Shown: in pieces, positions 17,363 to 25,918 of the stretch | Layout of the letters: each line of letters starts with the position of its first letter | How positions within the stretch are numbered: the first letter of the stretch is position 1 | NCBI GenBank assembly: GCA_016715765.1 | Contig: JADJZJ010000032.1 | Location: forward strand, 1-52,302 | DNA from: Opitutaceae bacterium | GTDB lineage: Bacteria; Verrucomicrobiota; Verrucomicrobiia; Opitutales; Opitutaceae | Reading direction: 5' to 3' | DNA length: 52,302 nucleotides | Position numbers and translations under genes: made by a program | Notes under the pieces: generated by a model | Told to the model about the DNA's origin: nothing | The model's database searches: none | Seen by the model: only the letters and a program-made list of their open reading frames with translations

Positions 17363-18347
17363 TCGCGGCCCCCTGCTCCGGCCGCTCTCCCTGGTCGGCG
17401 CCAGCCTGGCCATGCTTCTCCTGCTCGGCGCCTGCGCGCGCGGCAACCGCCCCGCCGCCGGCGACCTCGTCCTCTCCGGCAACCTGGAAGTGACCGATGC
17501 CCAACTGGGCTTCAAGGTCGCGGGCCGCGTAAGCGAACGCCTGGTGGACGAGGGTGGGCGTGTCACCGCCGGCCAGCTCGTCGCCCGGCTCGACGACGCC
17601 GAGCAGCAGGACCAGCTCGCCCTGCGCCAGGCCGAACTGGCGGGCGCTGAAGCCCTGCTCGCCGAACTCGAGGCGGGCTCGCGGCCGCAGGAAATCGCCG
17701 CCGCGGAGGCGGCCCTGCGCAGCACCGAGGCGGAGCGCGACCGCGTGCGCCTGGACCATGCCCGCCTGAAGGAGCTCCGCCAGCGCGAGGTCATCGCCGA
17801 CCGCGAGTTCGAGGCCGCCCAGGCCCTGCTGAAGGTGGCCGAGGCCCGCGCCACCGAGTCCGCCGAACGGCTGAAACTCGTGCAGGAGGGCCCGCGGACC
17901 GAAACCATCGCCCAGGCCCGCGCCCGCGTCGCGCAGGCCCGCGCCGCCGTCGGCCTCGCCACCACGCAGCTGGCCAACACGCGCCTCATCTCGCCGCTCG
18001 CCGGCATCGTGCTCTCGCACCAGATCGAGCCGGGTGAATTCGTCGCGCCCGGCACGCCGGTGGTAACCGTTGGCGACACCGCCCGCATGTGGGTGCGCGC
18101 CTATGTCAACCAGACCGACCTCGGCCGGGTCCGGCACGGTCAGTCGGTCGCGGTCCGCACCGACTCCTTTCCCGGCAAGGATTTTGCCGGCACGGTCAGC
18201 TTCATCGCCGCGGAGGCCGAGTTCACCCCCAAGACGGTGCAGACCCCGAAGGAGCGCGTGAAGCTCGTGTTTCGCATCAAGGTGGATGTCGCCAATCCCG
18301 ACGACGCGCTGAAGACCGGCATGCCCGCCGACGTCATCATCCGCTGA
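17340..18347 (+). CDS. HlyD/YbhG-type periplasmic adaptor lipoprotein
   Basis: 335 residues. The ATG at 17340 was chosen: it gives a signal ending in LLLLGAC, a lipobox with the acceptor Cys, so the protein is probably a lipoprotein. After it come a biotinyl-lipoyl half (NLEVTDAQLGFKVAGRVSERLVDEGGRVTAGQLVARLDD), a long coiled coil rich in Ala, Glu and Arg (about 90-205), the second lipoyl half (LISPLAGIVLSHQIEPGEFVAPGTPVVTVGD) and a beta-barrel domain. It links inner-membrane ABC permeases to TolC. The gene overlaps TetR and precedes the first ATPase by 20 nt. Confidence 0.9.
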   Translation: MKNTSHPDRGPLLRPLSLVGASLAMLLLLGACARGNRPAAGDLVLSGNLEVTDAQLGFKVAGRVSERLVDEGGRVTAGQLVARLDDAEQQDQLALRQAELAGAEALLAELEAGSRPQEIAAAEAALRSTEAERDRVRLDHARLKELRQREVIADREFEAAQALLKVAEARATESAERLKLVQEGPRTETIAQARARVAQARAAVGLATTQLANTRLISPLAGIVLSHQIEPGEFVAPGTPVVTVGDTARMWVRAYVNQTDLGRVRHGQSVAVRTDSFPGKDFAGTVSFIAAEAEFTPKTVQTPKERVKLVFRIKVDVANPDDALKTGMPADVIIR

Positions 18348-18367
18348 GTCCGCCGCCGCCCGCTCCC

Positions 18368-19297
18368 ATGTCCATCATCCGCGCCCAAGGCCTCCGCCGG
18401 AAATTCGGCGGGCTTGTCGCCGTCGACGGCCTCGATCTCGAGGTCGCCCCGGGCGAGATCTTCGGCCTCGTCGGTCCCGATGGCGCGGGCAAGACGACCA
18501 CGATGCGCATGCTGACGGGCATTTTGCCGCCCACGGCCGGCAGCGCCGAGGTCGCCGGTTGCGACGTCACGCGCCAGTCCGAGTCGCTGAAGGAGCACAT
18601 CGGCTACATGAGCCAGCGCTTCGGCCTCTACCCGGACCTGACCGTGGCGGAGAACATCGATTTCTACGCCGACATCTACAGCGTGCCGCAAAAGGGCCGC
18701 GCGGAGCGGACCGAGCGCCTGCTCGGCTTCAGCAATCTCACGCCGTTCAAGCAGCGGCTGGCCGGCAACCTCTCGGGCGGCATGAAGCAGAAGCTCGGCC
18801 TCGCCTGCGCCCTGATCCACACGCCGCGCGTGCTCTTCCTCGACGAACCGACCAATGGCGTCGACCCGGTCTCGCGGCGCGATTTCTGGCGCATCCTTTA
18901 TCAGCTCGTGCGCGAGGGCGTGACCCTCTTCGTCTCGACGGCCTACCTGGACGAGGCCGAGCGCTGCAACCGTCTCGCCCTGCTGCACGAGGGCCGGCTG
19001 GTCGGGCTCGGCACGCCCGACGAGGTGAAGACCCTGATGCCGGGAGCCCTGCTCGAAGTCCGTACCGCCGACCCGCGCCAGACCGCGGCCCTGCTGCGCG
19101 CGCAACTGCCCGATGCCAGCGTCGGCCTCTTCGGCGACCGCGTGCACGTCACCAGTAGGGGTGCCCACGACTCCCTGGAGTCACAAATCCGTGCCATCCT
19201 TGCGGGCGCCGGCATCGAGGTTGTCTCCCTGCGTCCCATCGAGCCCTCCCTCGAGGACGTCTTCGTCGCCATCCTGGCCGGCCGCCCATCGTCATGA
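18368..19297 (+). CDS. ABC transporter ATPase (first of pair, YbhF N-half-like)
   Basis: 309 residues. Walker A is GPDGAGKTT, with the Asp typical of the YbhF N-terminal half; the signature is LSGGMKQK, Walker B VLFLDEPTNGVDP, and the switch region VSTAYLDEAERC has no His. A C-terminal extension ends PSLEDVFVAIL, as in ABC-2 efflux ATPases. In E. coli the two ATPase domains are fused in YbhF; here they are separate genes. The stop overlaps by ATGA with a 28-residue membrane peptide. It energises export with the two permeases downstream. Confidence 0.9.
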   Translation: MSIIRAQGLRRKFGGLVAVDGLDLEVAPGEIFGLVGPDGAGKTTTMRMLTGILPPTAGSAEVAGCDVTRQSESLKEHIGYMSQRFGLYPDLTVAENIDFYADIYSVPQKGRAERTERLLGFSNLTPFKQRLAGNLSGGMKQKLGLACALIHTPRVLFLDEPTNGVDPVSRRDFWRILYQLVREGVTLFVSTAYLDEAERCNRLALLHEGRLVGLGTPDEVKTLMPGALLEVRTADPRQTAALLRAQLPDASVGLFGDRVHVTSRGAHDSLESQIRAILAGAGIEVVSLRPIEPSLEDVFVAILAGRPSS

Positions 19298-19380
19298 TCA
19301 TCGCCGTCATAGTGCTCGTGCTGCTCGCCGCGCTGATCGCGACCGACCCCGACGGGAGCGAACAGGACCATAATCCCTGA
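19294..19380 (+). CDS. 28-residue single-pass membrane peptide
   Basis: A short reading frame between the two ATPase genes. It begins at an ATG that overlaps the first ATPase's stop (ATGA) and ends 7 nt before the second ATPase's ATG. The peptide is MIIAVIVLVLLAALIA, a full hydrophobic helix, followed by TDPDGSEQDHNP, an acidic polar tail. Overlap, tight spacing and composition support a real small protein, perhaps an accessory subunit of the pump. No homologue is recognised. A second peptide of similar plan occurs at 36782-36865. Confidence 0.55.
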   Translation: MIIAVIVLVLLAALIATDPDGSEQDHNP

Positions 19381-19387
19381 CCCAACC

Positions 19388-20369
19388 ATGCCTGCTCCTG
19401 TCAATTCCGCCGAGATTGTGGTCGAGATCCGGGACCTGGAGAAACGCTTTGGCGCCTTCCGGGCCGTGGCCGGCATTTCCCTCACGGTGCGCCGCGGCGA
19501 AATTTTCGGCCTGCTCGGCCCCAACGGCGCGGGCAAGTCCACCACCATCCGCATGCTCTGCGGCCTGCTCACCCCGACGGCCGGCTCCGGCCGGGTCGCG
19601 GGCTTCGACATCCGTGCGCGACACGGAGAAGATCAAGACGCGCATCGGCTACATGAGCCAGCGGTTCTCGCTCTACGACGAGCTCACCGTCGAGGAGAAC
19701 ATCGATTTCTACAGCGGCATCTACTGCCTGCCGCGCGAGAAGAAGGCCGCGCGCAAGGACTGGGTGCTCACCATGGCGGGACTGCAGGACCACCGGCAGG
19801 CGCGCACCGCCGAACTCTCCGGCGGCTGGAAGCAGCGCCTCGCCCTCGGCTGCGCCGTCCTGCACGAGCCGCCCATCCTCTTCCTCGACGAGCCCACGTC
19901 CGGTGTCGACCCCAACAGCCGGCGCCAGTTCTGGGACCTGATCTACACGCTGGCCGGACAGGGCGTCACCGTCTTCGTGACCACGCACTACATGGAGGAG
20001 TCCGAGTACTGCGACCGCCTCGGCATCGTGTACCGTGGCGAACTCATCGCCCTGGGGACCCCGCGGGCGCTGAAGGCCGAGCACATGTCCGAGGCCGTGC
20101 TTGAGCTCGATTGCGCGCAGCCGCACGAGGCCATGGATCTCCTGGAGCGTTTGCCCGAGGTCCGCGAGGTGGCGCTTTTCGGCAAGGGCCTCCATGCCGT
20201 CGCCGCCGACGCCCCGGCCGCCGAGCGTGCCATCCGCGCGGCCCTCGCCGCCAAAAACTTCCGGCTCGACCGGATCGAGCGCATCACCCCCACCCTGGAG
20301 GACGTGTTCGTGTCCTTGATCGAAGCCCGCGACCGGGCCACCGGCGCCCTGACGGAGGTGAGCCGATGA
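19388..20369 (+). CDS. ABC transporter ATPase (second of pair), frame disrupted
   Basis: Second ATPase of the pump, about 327 codons. The first part (19388 to about 19610) has GPNGAGKSTT; the rest, in the next frame, has RIGYMSQRFSLYDELTVEEN, LSGGWKQRL, ILFLDEPTSGVDPNSRR, VTTHYMEESEYCDR and TPTLEDVFVSLIEAR. Removing one C at 19612-19613 would restore GFDI-V-RDTEKIKT, the expected family sequence. All other motifs are intact. A sequencing or assembly error, a recent mutation or, less likely, a programmed shift could explain it. Downstream genes look intact, so the pump is probably functional or only just broken. Confidence 0.85.
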
Positions 20370-20410
20370 ACCCATCGCTTCAGAAACGCACTCGTCTGCC
20401 GCTGTCCATT

Positions 20411-20476
20411 TGTAGGGCCGGACCTTGGTCCGTGCCTTTTGGACGTTCGCAGGCCGGACCAAGGTCCGGCCCTACA
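20411..20476. repeat. GTAG palindrome pair inserted in the pump operon
   Basis: TGTAGGGCCGGACCTTGGTC at the left and GGACCAAGGTCCGGCCCTAC + A at the right, inverted, with about 20 nt between. It fills most of the 127-nt gap between the second ATPase and the first permease; other gaps in the operon are 26 nt or less. The same GGACC core forms the left half of 3783-3865. Confidence 0.75.
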
Positions 20477-20496
20477 GGAATCCGGAATCACCGCCG

Positions 20497-21630
20497 ATGA
20501 ACCTCCGCCGTTTACTCGCCGTGTCCCGCAAGGAGACGCTCCATATCCGCCGCGATCCGCGAAGCCTCATCCTCGCGATGGGCATCCCCATGCTGATGCT
20601 GCTCATGTTCGGCTATGCACTGACCCTCGACGTCGACCGCGTGCCGTTTGTCGTGTGGGACCAGGGTCACACCCCGGAGAGCCGCGAATTCATCGCCCGG
20701 TTCACCGCCACGCGCTATTTCGATTTCCAGGGGTCCGTCACCGATTACGCCGGGGTGGAGCGGGCGATTGACACCCGCCAGGCCATGCTCGCGCTCGTCC
20801 TCCCGCCCGATTTTGCCCCGCGGCTCGCCGCCGGCCGCAGCGCCGGGGTGCAGGCCATTGTGGACGGCTCGGATGCCAACACCGCCGGCATCGTCCTCGG
20901 CTACACCCAGGGCATCGCCGCCGGGTTCAACCAGCAGCTCGCCCTCGAGCAGGTGCGCCGGATCACCGGCCTGTCACCGGCCCCCGCGCTCGATCTGCGC
21001 ACCCGCGTCTGGTTCAACCCCGATCTCGAGAGCCGCAACTTCATCGTGCCCGGCATCATGGCCGTGATCATGGGCCTGATCGCCGCGCTGCTGACCTCGC
21101 TCACCATCGCCCGGGAATGGGAACGCGGCACGATGGAGCAGCTGATCTCCACGCCGGTGAAGCCCGCCGAGCTCATCCTCGGCAAGCTGCTCCCCTACTC
21201 GGTCATCGGCCTGGCCAACATGGTCATCGCCGTGCTCATGGCCGTGTTCCTCTTCGGCGTGCCGTTGCGCGGCAGCGTGCCCCTGCTCTTCGCCGTCGGC
21301 ATGATCTTCGTCGTGGGCACGCTCGCCCAGGGCATCCTCATCAGCACGGTCGCGAAACAGCAGCTCCTCGCCAGCCAGTTCGCCATGATCTCGACCTTCC
21401 TGCCCGCGTTCCTGCTGTCGGGCTTCGCCTTCGCCATCGCGAACATGCCCCTGCCCGTGCAGGGCATCACCTACATCGTGCCCGCCCGGTACTTCGTGGC
21501 CCTGGTCAAGGGCATCTTCCTCCGCGGCGTCGGCCTGGAGACGCTCTGGCGCGACGCGCTGTTCCTCGTCGTCTTCGCGCTGATCGTCACCGGCATCGCG
21601 ATCCGCAAAACCCGCAAACGACTCGGCTGA
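20497..21630 (+). CDS. ABC-2 type permease (YbhS/YbhR-like, first)
   Basis: 377 residues. The ATG at 20497 begins MNLRRLLAVSRKETLHIRRDPRSLILAMGIPMLMLLMFGYAL: a cytoplasmic helix and TM1. A periplasmic domain (about 45-180) follows, then five TM helices from about 185 to the end, ending in the basic RKTRKRL. A conserved WFNPDLESRNFIVPGIMAVIM segment is typical of ABC-2 efflux permeases. It pairs with the next gene, 2 nt downstream, as the membrane heterodimer of the pump. Confidence 0.9.
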   Translation: MNLRRLLAVSRKETLHIRRDPRSLILAMGIPMLMLLMFGYALTLDVDRVPFVVWDQGHTPESREFIARFTATRYFDFQGSVTDYAGVERAIDTRQAMLALVLPPDFAPRLAAGRSAGVQAIVDGSDANTAGIVLGYTQGIAAGFNQQLALEQVRRITGLSPAPALDLRTRVWFNPDLESRNFIVPGIMAVIMGLIAALLTSLTIAREWERGTMEQLISTPVKPAELILGKLLPYSVIGLANMVIAVLMAVFLFGVPLRGSVPLLFAVGMIFVVGTLAQGILISTVAKQQLLASQFAMISTFLPAFLLSGFAFAIANMPLPVQGITYIVPARYFVALVKGIFLRGVGLETLWRDALFLVVFALIVTGIAIRKTRKRLG

Positions 21631-21632
21631 CC

Positions 21633-22763
21633 ATGTGGGAACGCATCCTCACCATCCTCCGCAAGGAATTCCGCTCCGTCCTGCGCGACCCGCGCATGCG
21701 CGTGGTCATCATCGGCGTGCCGATCATCCAGACCATGATCTTCGGCTACGCCGTCACCCTCGACGTGCGGCACGTGCAGCTCGCCGTCATCGACCGCGAC
21801 GGCACGCCGGCCTCGCGCGACCTCGTCGCCCGCTTCACCGGCTCCGCGTACTTTGACGCGATCCTGCACACCCAGGACGAGGACGCGGCCCGCGCGCTCA
21901 TCGACGCCGCCCGCGCCTCCGCCATTTTGCAGATCAACGCCGGTTACGAGGAAAACGTCACGGCCGGCCGCACCACCGCGGTGCAGCTGATCGTCGACGG
22001 CTCCGACTCCAACACCGCGCGCTTCGTGGTGAACTACGGGACGCAGATCGCCGCGGCCGCGAACGCCAGCCTGCTCCTCGAGCAGACCCAGCGCCGCGCC
22101 GGCCGCGCCGTGATGCTCGGGCAGGCCGCCATCCAGCCGCGCGCGTGGTTCAACGCCGACCTCGAGAGCCGCAATTTCTACGTGCCCGGCATCATCGCCA
22201 TGCTGGTCATGCTCATCGGGCTCATGCTCACCAGCATGGCCATCGTCCGCGAAAAGGAGGCCGGCACCATCGAGCAGATCATGGTCACGCCGATCCGCCC
22301 GGTGGAGTTCATCCTCGGCAAGTGCGCCCCGTTCGTGGTCATCGGTTTTCTCAACACGGCGCTGGTCGCCGGCATCGGCCTGTTCTGGTTTGATATCCCG
22401 CTGCGCGGGAGCTTTCCGCTCCTGCTGCTCGGCACCGCGCTCTTTCTCCTGAGCACGCTCGGCATCGGCCTGTTCATCTCGACCGTGAGCCAGACGCAGC
22501 AGCAGGCGATGATGACGACGTTCTTCTTCTTTTTCCCCGCGATGCTGCTCTCGGGCTTCATCTTCCCCATCGCCAACATGCCGGTCGTGATCCAGTGGCT
22601 CAGCCTGCTCGATCCGCTGCGCTTCTTCCTCGTCATCATCCGCGGCGTATTCCTCAAGGGCGTGGGCTTCGACGTCCTCTGGCCCCAGTTCGCCGCCCTG
22701 CTGGGGCTGGGGCTGGTCGTGATGACCTTCGCCGTGAACCGCTTCCACAAGACCCTCGCCTGA
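21633..22763 (+). CDS. ABC-2 type permease (YbhS/YbhR-like, second)
   Basis: 376 residues, a paralogue of the preceding permease: LRKEFRSVLRDPRMRVVIIGVPIIQTMIFGYAVTLDV at the start, a periplasmic domain with the WFNADLESRNFYVPGIIAMLVML junction, and five C-terminal TM helices. It begins 2 nt after the previous stop, so translation is likely coupled. The C-terminus is short and basic. Substrates of YbhFSR-like pumps include cationic drugs; the substrate here is unknown. Confidence 0.9.
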   Translation: MWERILTILRKEFRSVLRDPRMRVVIIGVPIIQTMIFGYAVTLDVRHVQLAVIDRDGTPASRDLVARFTGSAYFDAILHTQDEDAARALIDAARASAILQINAGYEENVTAGRTTAVQLIVDGSDSNTARFVVNYGTQIAAAANASLLLEQTQRRAGRAVMLGQAAIQPRAWFNADLESRNFYVPGIIAMLVMLIGLMLTSMAIVREKEAGTIEQIMVTPIRPVEFILGKCAPFVVIGFLNTALVAGIGLFWFDIPLRGSFPLLLLGTALFLLSTLGIGLFISTVSQTQQQAMMTTFFFFFPAMLLSGFIFPIANMPVVIQWLSLLDPLRFFLVIIRGVFLKGVGFDVLWPQFAALLGLGLVVMTFAVNRFHKTLA

Positions 22764-22788
22764 TTTTCCCACCGACCCCGTTCCCGCC

Positions 22789-24096
22789 ATGAAACGTCTC
22801 GCCACCACCCTGCTTCTGACCCTCGGCACCGCCAGCCTCTGCGCCCAGCCCGCCCCCGCCCTCACCGTGGACGACTGCCTCCGCCTGGCCCTGGAACAGC
22901 ACCCGGCCCTCGCGTCCGCCCAGGCCGGCGTGGCCGCCGCCAACGAGGCCGTGGGCGAGGCGCGCACGCCGTTTTATCCGCGGGTTGACCTCACCGCCGG
23001 TTATCACCGCTTCCAGCGCCGCGCCTATCTGCCCGGGGAGATCACCCTCCCCGGCGGGATCCAGCCCAAGCTCATCGGTCCGCTCGACGATTGGAACGGC
23101 GGCCTGGTCTCGCGCGTCACGCTGTTCGATTTCGGCGCCCGCCAGGCCGGACTCGCGGCCGCGGAGGCCCGCCGCTCCGGGGCCGATGCCGGGGTCGCCG
23201 CCACCCGGGCGAATCTCCGCGCCAACGTGCAGGCCGCCTTTCACGCCCTCGCCATCGCGCAGGACCTGAAGGAGGTCGCCGCCCGGAACCTGGAGCGGGC
23301 GGAACAGCATCACCGGCTGGCCGACCTGCGGCAACAGGCGGGGGCCGTACCGCAGGCGGACGTGCTGCGGACGGCGGCCACCCTGGCGGAAGCCCGGCTG
23401 CAACTGATCACGGCCGAAAGCCGGGTGCGTCGCGCCGCCGGCGAGTTGAACACCGCGATGGGCCGTTCCGCCGACACGGCCCTCGCCATCGCGCAGACCG
23501 ACGGGCTGACTCCGCCCGCGCCGGTTGATTATGCCGCCGCCGTGGAACAGGCCCTGGCCGGGCGGCCGGAGCTGCTGGCCAGCAATCAGCGCACCGTCGC
23601 GGCCCAGGCGGCGGTGACCGCCGCCAAGGCCGCCCGCGCCCCGAAACTGAATGCGGACGCCTCCTTCGGCTGGCGAGACTCGGCTTGGGTGCCGGAAACC
23701 CGCGAATGGCAGGCGGGGCTCACGATTGACCTGCCGCTCTTTGATGCCGGCGGCCGCAAGCGCGGCGTCGCCCGGGCCCGCGCCGAGGTTGCCCGGGAGG
23801 AAGCCGCCGACGCCAACCTGCGCCTGCAGGTCAGGCAGGAGGTTTGGTCCGCCCAGGTTGAGCTGGAGCGCGCCTGGGCCGCCATCGCGGCCAACGAGGC
23901 CGGGGTGCGGTCCGCCGCGGAGAGCCTGCGGGCCGTGCGCGAACGGTATGAATTCGGCGCCGCCATCATCACCGACCTGCTCGACACCCAGACCGCGCTG
24001 GCCCGCACGGAAGCCTCGCTCGCCGAGGCGAAGGGCCAGTACCGGACCGCACGCGTGTATTTCGAGCGCGCCGTCGGGGCCGGGGAAAAGAACTGA
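22789..24096 (+). CDS. TolC family outer membrane efflux protein
   Basis: 435 residues. A signal peptide (MKRLATTLLLTLGTASLCAQ) is followed by two repeats of outer-membrane efflux protein type, each with long amphipathic helices: LTVDDCLRLALEQHPALASAQAGV near the start and VDYAAAVEQALAGRPELLASNQR in the second half. The predicted trimer gives a beta barrel with a periplasmic tunnel. As last gene of the TetR-adaptor-ATPase-permease operon it completes a trans-envelope pump. A GGGAGCGCGACCG hairpin lies just after the stop. Confidence 0.92.
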   Translation: MKRLATTLLLTLGTASLCAQPAPALTVDDCLRLALEQHPALASAQAGVAAANEAVGEARTPFYPRVDLTAGYHRFQRRAYLPGEITLPGGIQPKLIGPLDDWNGGLVSRVTLFDFGARQAGLAAAEARRSGADAGVAATRANLRANVQAAFHALAIAQDLKEVAARNLERAEQHHRLADLRQQAGAVPQADVLRTAATLAEARLQLITAESRVRRAAGELNTAMGRSADTALAIAQTDGLTPPAPVDYAAAVEQALAGRPELLASNQRTVAAQAAVTAAKAARAPKLNADASFGWRDSAWVPETREWQAGLTIDLPLFDAGGRKRGVARARAEVAREEAADANLRLQVRQEVWSAQVELERAWAAIAANEAGVRSAAESLRAVRERYEFGAAIITDLLDTQTALARTEASLAEAKGQYRTARVYFERAVGAGEKN

Positions 24097-24103
24097 CGGA
24101 CCC

Positions 24104-24262
24104 GGGAGCGCGACCGCCCTCGGTCGCAATTATCCGTATGCGGTCAGAGCCGGGAATGAGAACGACGGGATCCGGCCGAGCTCGTACTCGTTCTCGTAAT
24201 CGTTCCCTTTCTCGAATCCGAAAGGTTGATTATCAATTGCGACCGAGGGCGGTCGCGCTCCC
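24104..24262. repeat. Inverted pair of GCGACCG hairpins around a pyrimidine tract
   Basis: GGGAGCGCGACCGCCCTCGG + TCGCAA (24104-24130) and an inverted copy (24236-24262) flank a CTCGTACTCGTTCTCG-type tract (24178-24217). Each copy contains the hairpin GCGACCG-ccct-CGGTCGC. Other copies are at 28523-28549 and 46683-46709. Confidence 0.7.
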
Positions 24263-24279
24263 GGTGCTCCGCACTTCGG

Positions 24280-24312
24280 CGTTAAGCGTTAAACGTTCAA
24301 CGTTAAGCGTTC
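24280..24312. repeat. GTTAAGCGTTAAACGTTCAA repeat at the mscS-like gene end
   Basis: A run of CGTTAA/GCGTT units that on the minus strand supplies the stop codon of the mechanosensitive channel gene (TAA at 24305-24303). Other copies are at 749-780, 864-901 and 46611-46672. Confidence 0.6.
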
Positions 24313-25607
24313 GGCGCCGGCGAAACCGGCGCCGCCCGCTTCTCCACCAGCGCCCGCATGAGCGGACCCTCGAGCTGCACGGTCTGCGTCGGAAAGGCGA
24401 AGGAGAGGCCGCGGGCCGACACGGCGCGCATGAAGGCGAGATTGAGGCGCTCGCGGATTTTGAGGTGTTCGACAAAATCCGGACTGACGGTCAGGTAGAC
24501 CACCAGAATGTCGAGTGAGGAGGCCCCGTAGTTGTTGAAATACACCACGACCGAACCCTTGTCCACCCCCTCGCTCTCCGTGATGATCCGGCGCAGGTCC
24601 GCCACAATGCCCTCCATCTGCTCGGGCGTGGTGTCGTAGGTCAGCCCCAGCGTCTGGGCCACCCGCCGCTGGGTGAAGCGGGACAGGTTGGTGATCGCCT
24701 CGGCGGCCACGGTCTTGTTCGGGATGATGACCAGGGATTTGTCGAGGGTGCGGATCTTGGTCGAGCGGAGCCCGATGTCCTCGACGACCCCGATGGTGGC
24801 CCCGATCTGCACGGCCTCGCCGATCTTGAACGGCTGGTCGATCGCGACCACGACCGAGCCGAAGAGGTTGGCGATGGTGTCCTGCGCGGCGAGGGCGAAG
24901 GCCAGGCCGCCGAGGCCGAGGCCGGCGAGGAAGGCCTTCACATCCGCCCCGAGGCTCTGGGCGACCATCAGCACCCCGAAGACCACAAAAATGGTGACCA
25001 GGGCCTTCTTGATCCACGGCATGAAGGCCGCGATGCCGAGCTGCCGGGCGCGCGCGAGCTCGTGCACATGGTCGAGCACGGTGTTGAAGGCCCGGAGGAA
25101 CAGCCAGAAGAGCGCCAGCGAGAACGCGACCGTGCTCGCATACCCGAAGACCAGGTCGGCCTGCGCGCTGAACTTGAGCACCTTCAGCGCCGCCACCGCG
25201 CCGGCGATGGCGATGAAGGCCGCCACGGGCGCCTCCAGCGCCGGGAACAGCTTGTCGTCGAGCGTGGTCGCCGTGCGGGCCGCCAGGCGCTTGAAAAACC
25301 CGAAGAGGATGGTCGTGACGACCCGGCGCAGCAGGTAGGAGCCGACCAGGAAGAACGCGGCGATGATATAGTGGGTGGTGGTGTTGCCGCTGCTCCTGAC
25401 ATCGAACAGCTCCAGCGTGGCATCGACCAGGTGCTCCAGGAAGTCCGGCGTTCGCGGCACCTGGGCCTGTCCGCTCGCCAGGGCCGCGGCGGCCGTGGTG
25501 TTGAGGGCCTGCGTGGCGTCCGGCGCCGCCTGGGCCCCGTCGGTCTGGGCGCACAGGCCGGTGGTGAGGAACACGCCGCAGCAGAGGAGGGAAAACAGTC
25601 GTTTCAT
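24303..25607 (-). CDS. MscS family mechanosensitive ion channel
   Basis: 434 residues. The ATG at 25607 gives a signal peptide (MKRLFSLLCCGVFLTTGLCA). Four or five TM helices follow (about 75-255). The pore helix and beta domain show the MscS signature GLGGLAFALAAQDTIANLFGS, then VVAIDQPFKIGEAVQIG, IIPNKTVAAEAITNLSRF and a C-terminal alpha/beta domain. It should open on membrane tension during osmotic downshock. It is transcribed alone, convergent with the pump operon. It is longer than E. coli MscS (286) because of the extra N-terminal region. Confidence 0.9.
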   Translation of the reverse strand: MKRLFSLLCCGVFLTTGLCAQTDGAQAAPDATQALNTTAAAALASGQAQVPRTPDFLEHLVDATLELFDVRSSGNTTTHYIIAAFFLVGSYLLRRVVTTILFGFFKRLAARTATTLDDKLFPALEAPVAAFIAIAGAVAALKVLKFSAQADLVFGYASTVAFSLALFWLFLRAFNTVLDHVHELARARQLGIAAFMPWIKKALVTIFVVFGVLMVAQSLGADVKAFLAGLGLGGLAFALAAQDTIANLFGSVVVAIDQPFKIGEAVQIGATIGVVEDIGLRSTKIRTLDKSLVIIPNKTVAAEAITNLSRFTQRRVAQTLGLTYDTTPEQMEGIVADLRRIITESEGVDKGSVVVYFNNYGASSLDILVVYLTVSPDFVEHLKIRERLNLAFMRAVSARGLSFAFPTQTVQLEGPLMRALVEKRAAPVSPAPNA

Positions 25608-25918
25608 GGCGAAAAGCCAGTCACTGAACCGCGCTTCCGGGGATGTCAAAACCTCAGGCGGACTCAGGCGGCAGGAAACCACGAATGGACACGAAGAAAC
25701 ACGAATAGCAGGGATTGATTTCCGCCGGATTTGCCTTTCCCAGACACTGAATGGGGATGGCTGTGCCGTGCAGTCGTTTTCCCCTTCGTGTCCATTCGTG
25801 GTTCAACTGAATGGTTACTGCTCGGGCGTGATGCGATGCCGGGTAATATGCCGGCGATTTTCCAATGCCGCACTCCCCGCTTGCGCGGCGGTGCGGCCCT
25901 TCCCCATGCTGGGCGCAG
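25608..25918. other. Divergent intergenic region with inverted-repeat element E5
   Basis: 311 nt between the divergent mscS-like and TerC genes, with no gene. E5 (25677-25803) occupies the middle. Both promoters must lie here, but neither has a clear -35/-10 pair. Confidence 0.55.
25677..25803. repeat. Inverted-repeat element E5
   Basis: Perfect 20-bp terminal inverted repeats, AACCACGAATGGACACGAAG at 25677-25696 and its reverse complement at 25784-25803, enclose 87 nt without a gene. The ends have a 10-mer period (CACGAATGGA/CACGAAGAAA/CACGAA), like E1-E4 but with another repeat unit. Confidence 0.75.

Noticed and set aside
19605..19625. Programmed ribosomal frameshift in the second pump ATPase
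   Set aside because: No slippery heptamer or obvious downstream stimulator is visible. A one-base insertion explains the data more simply.
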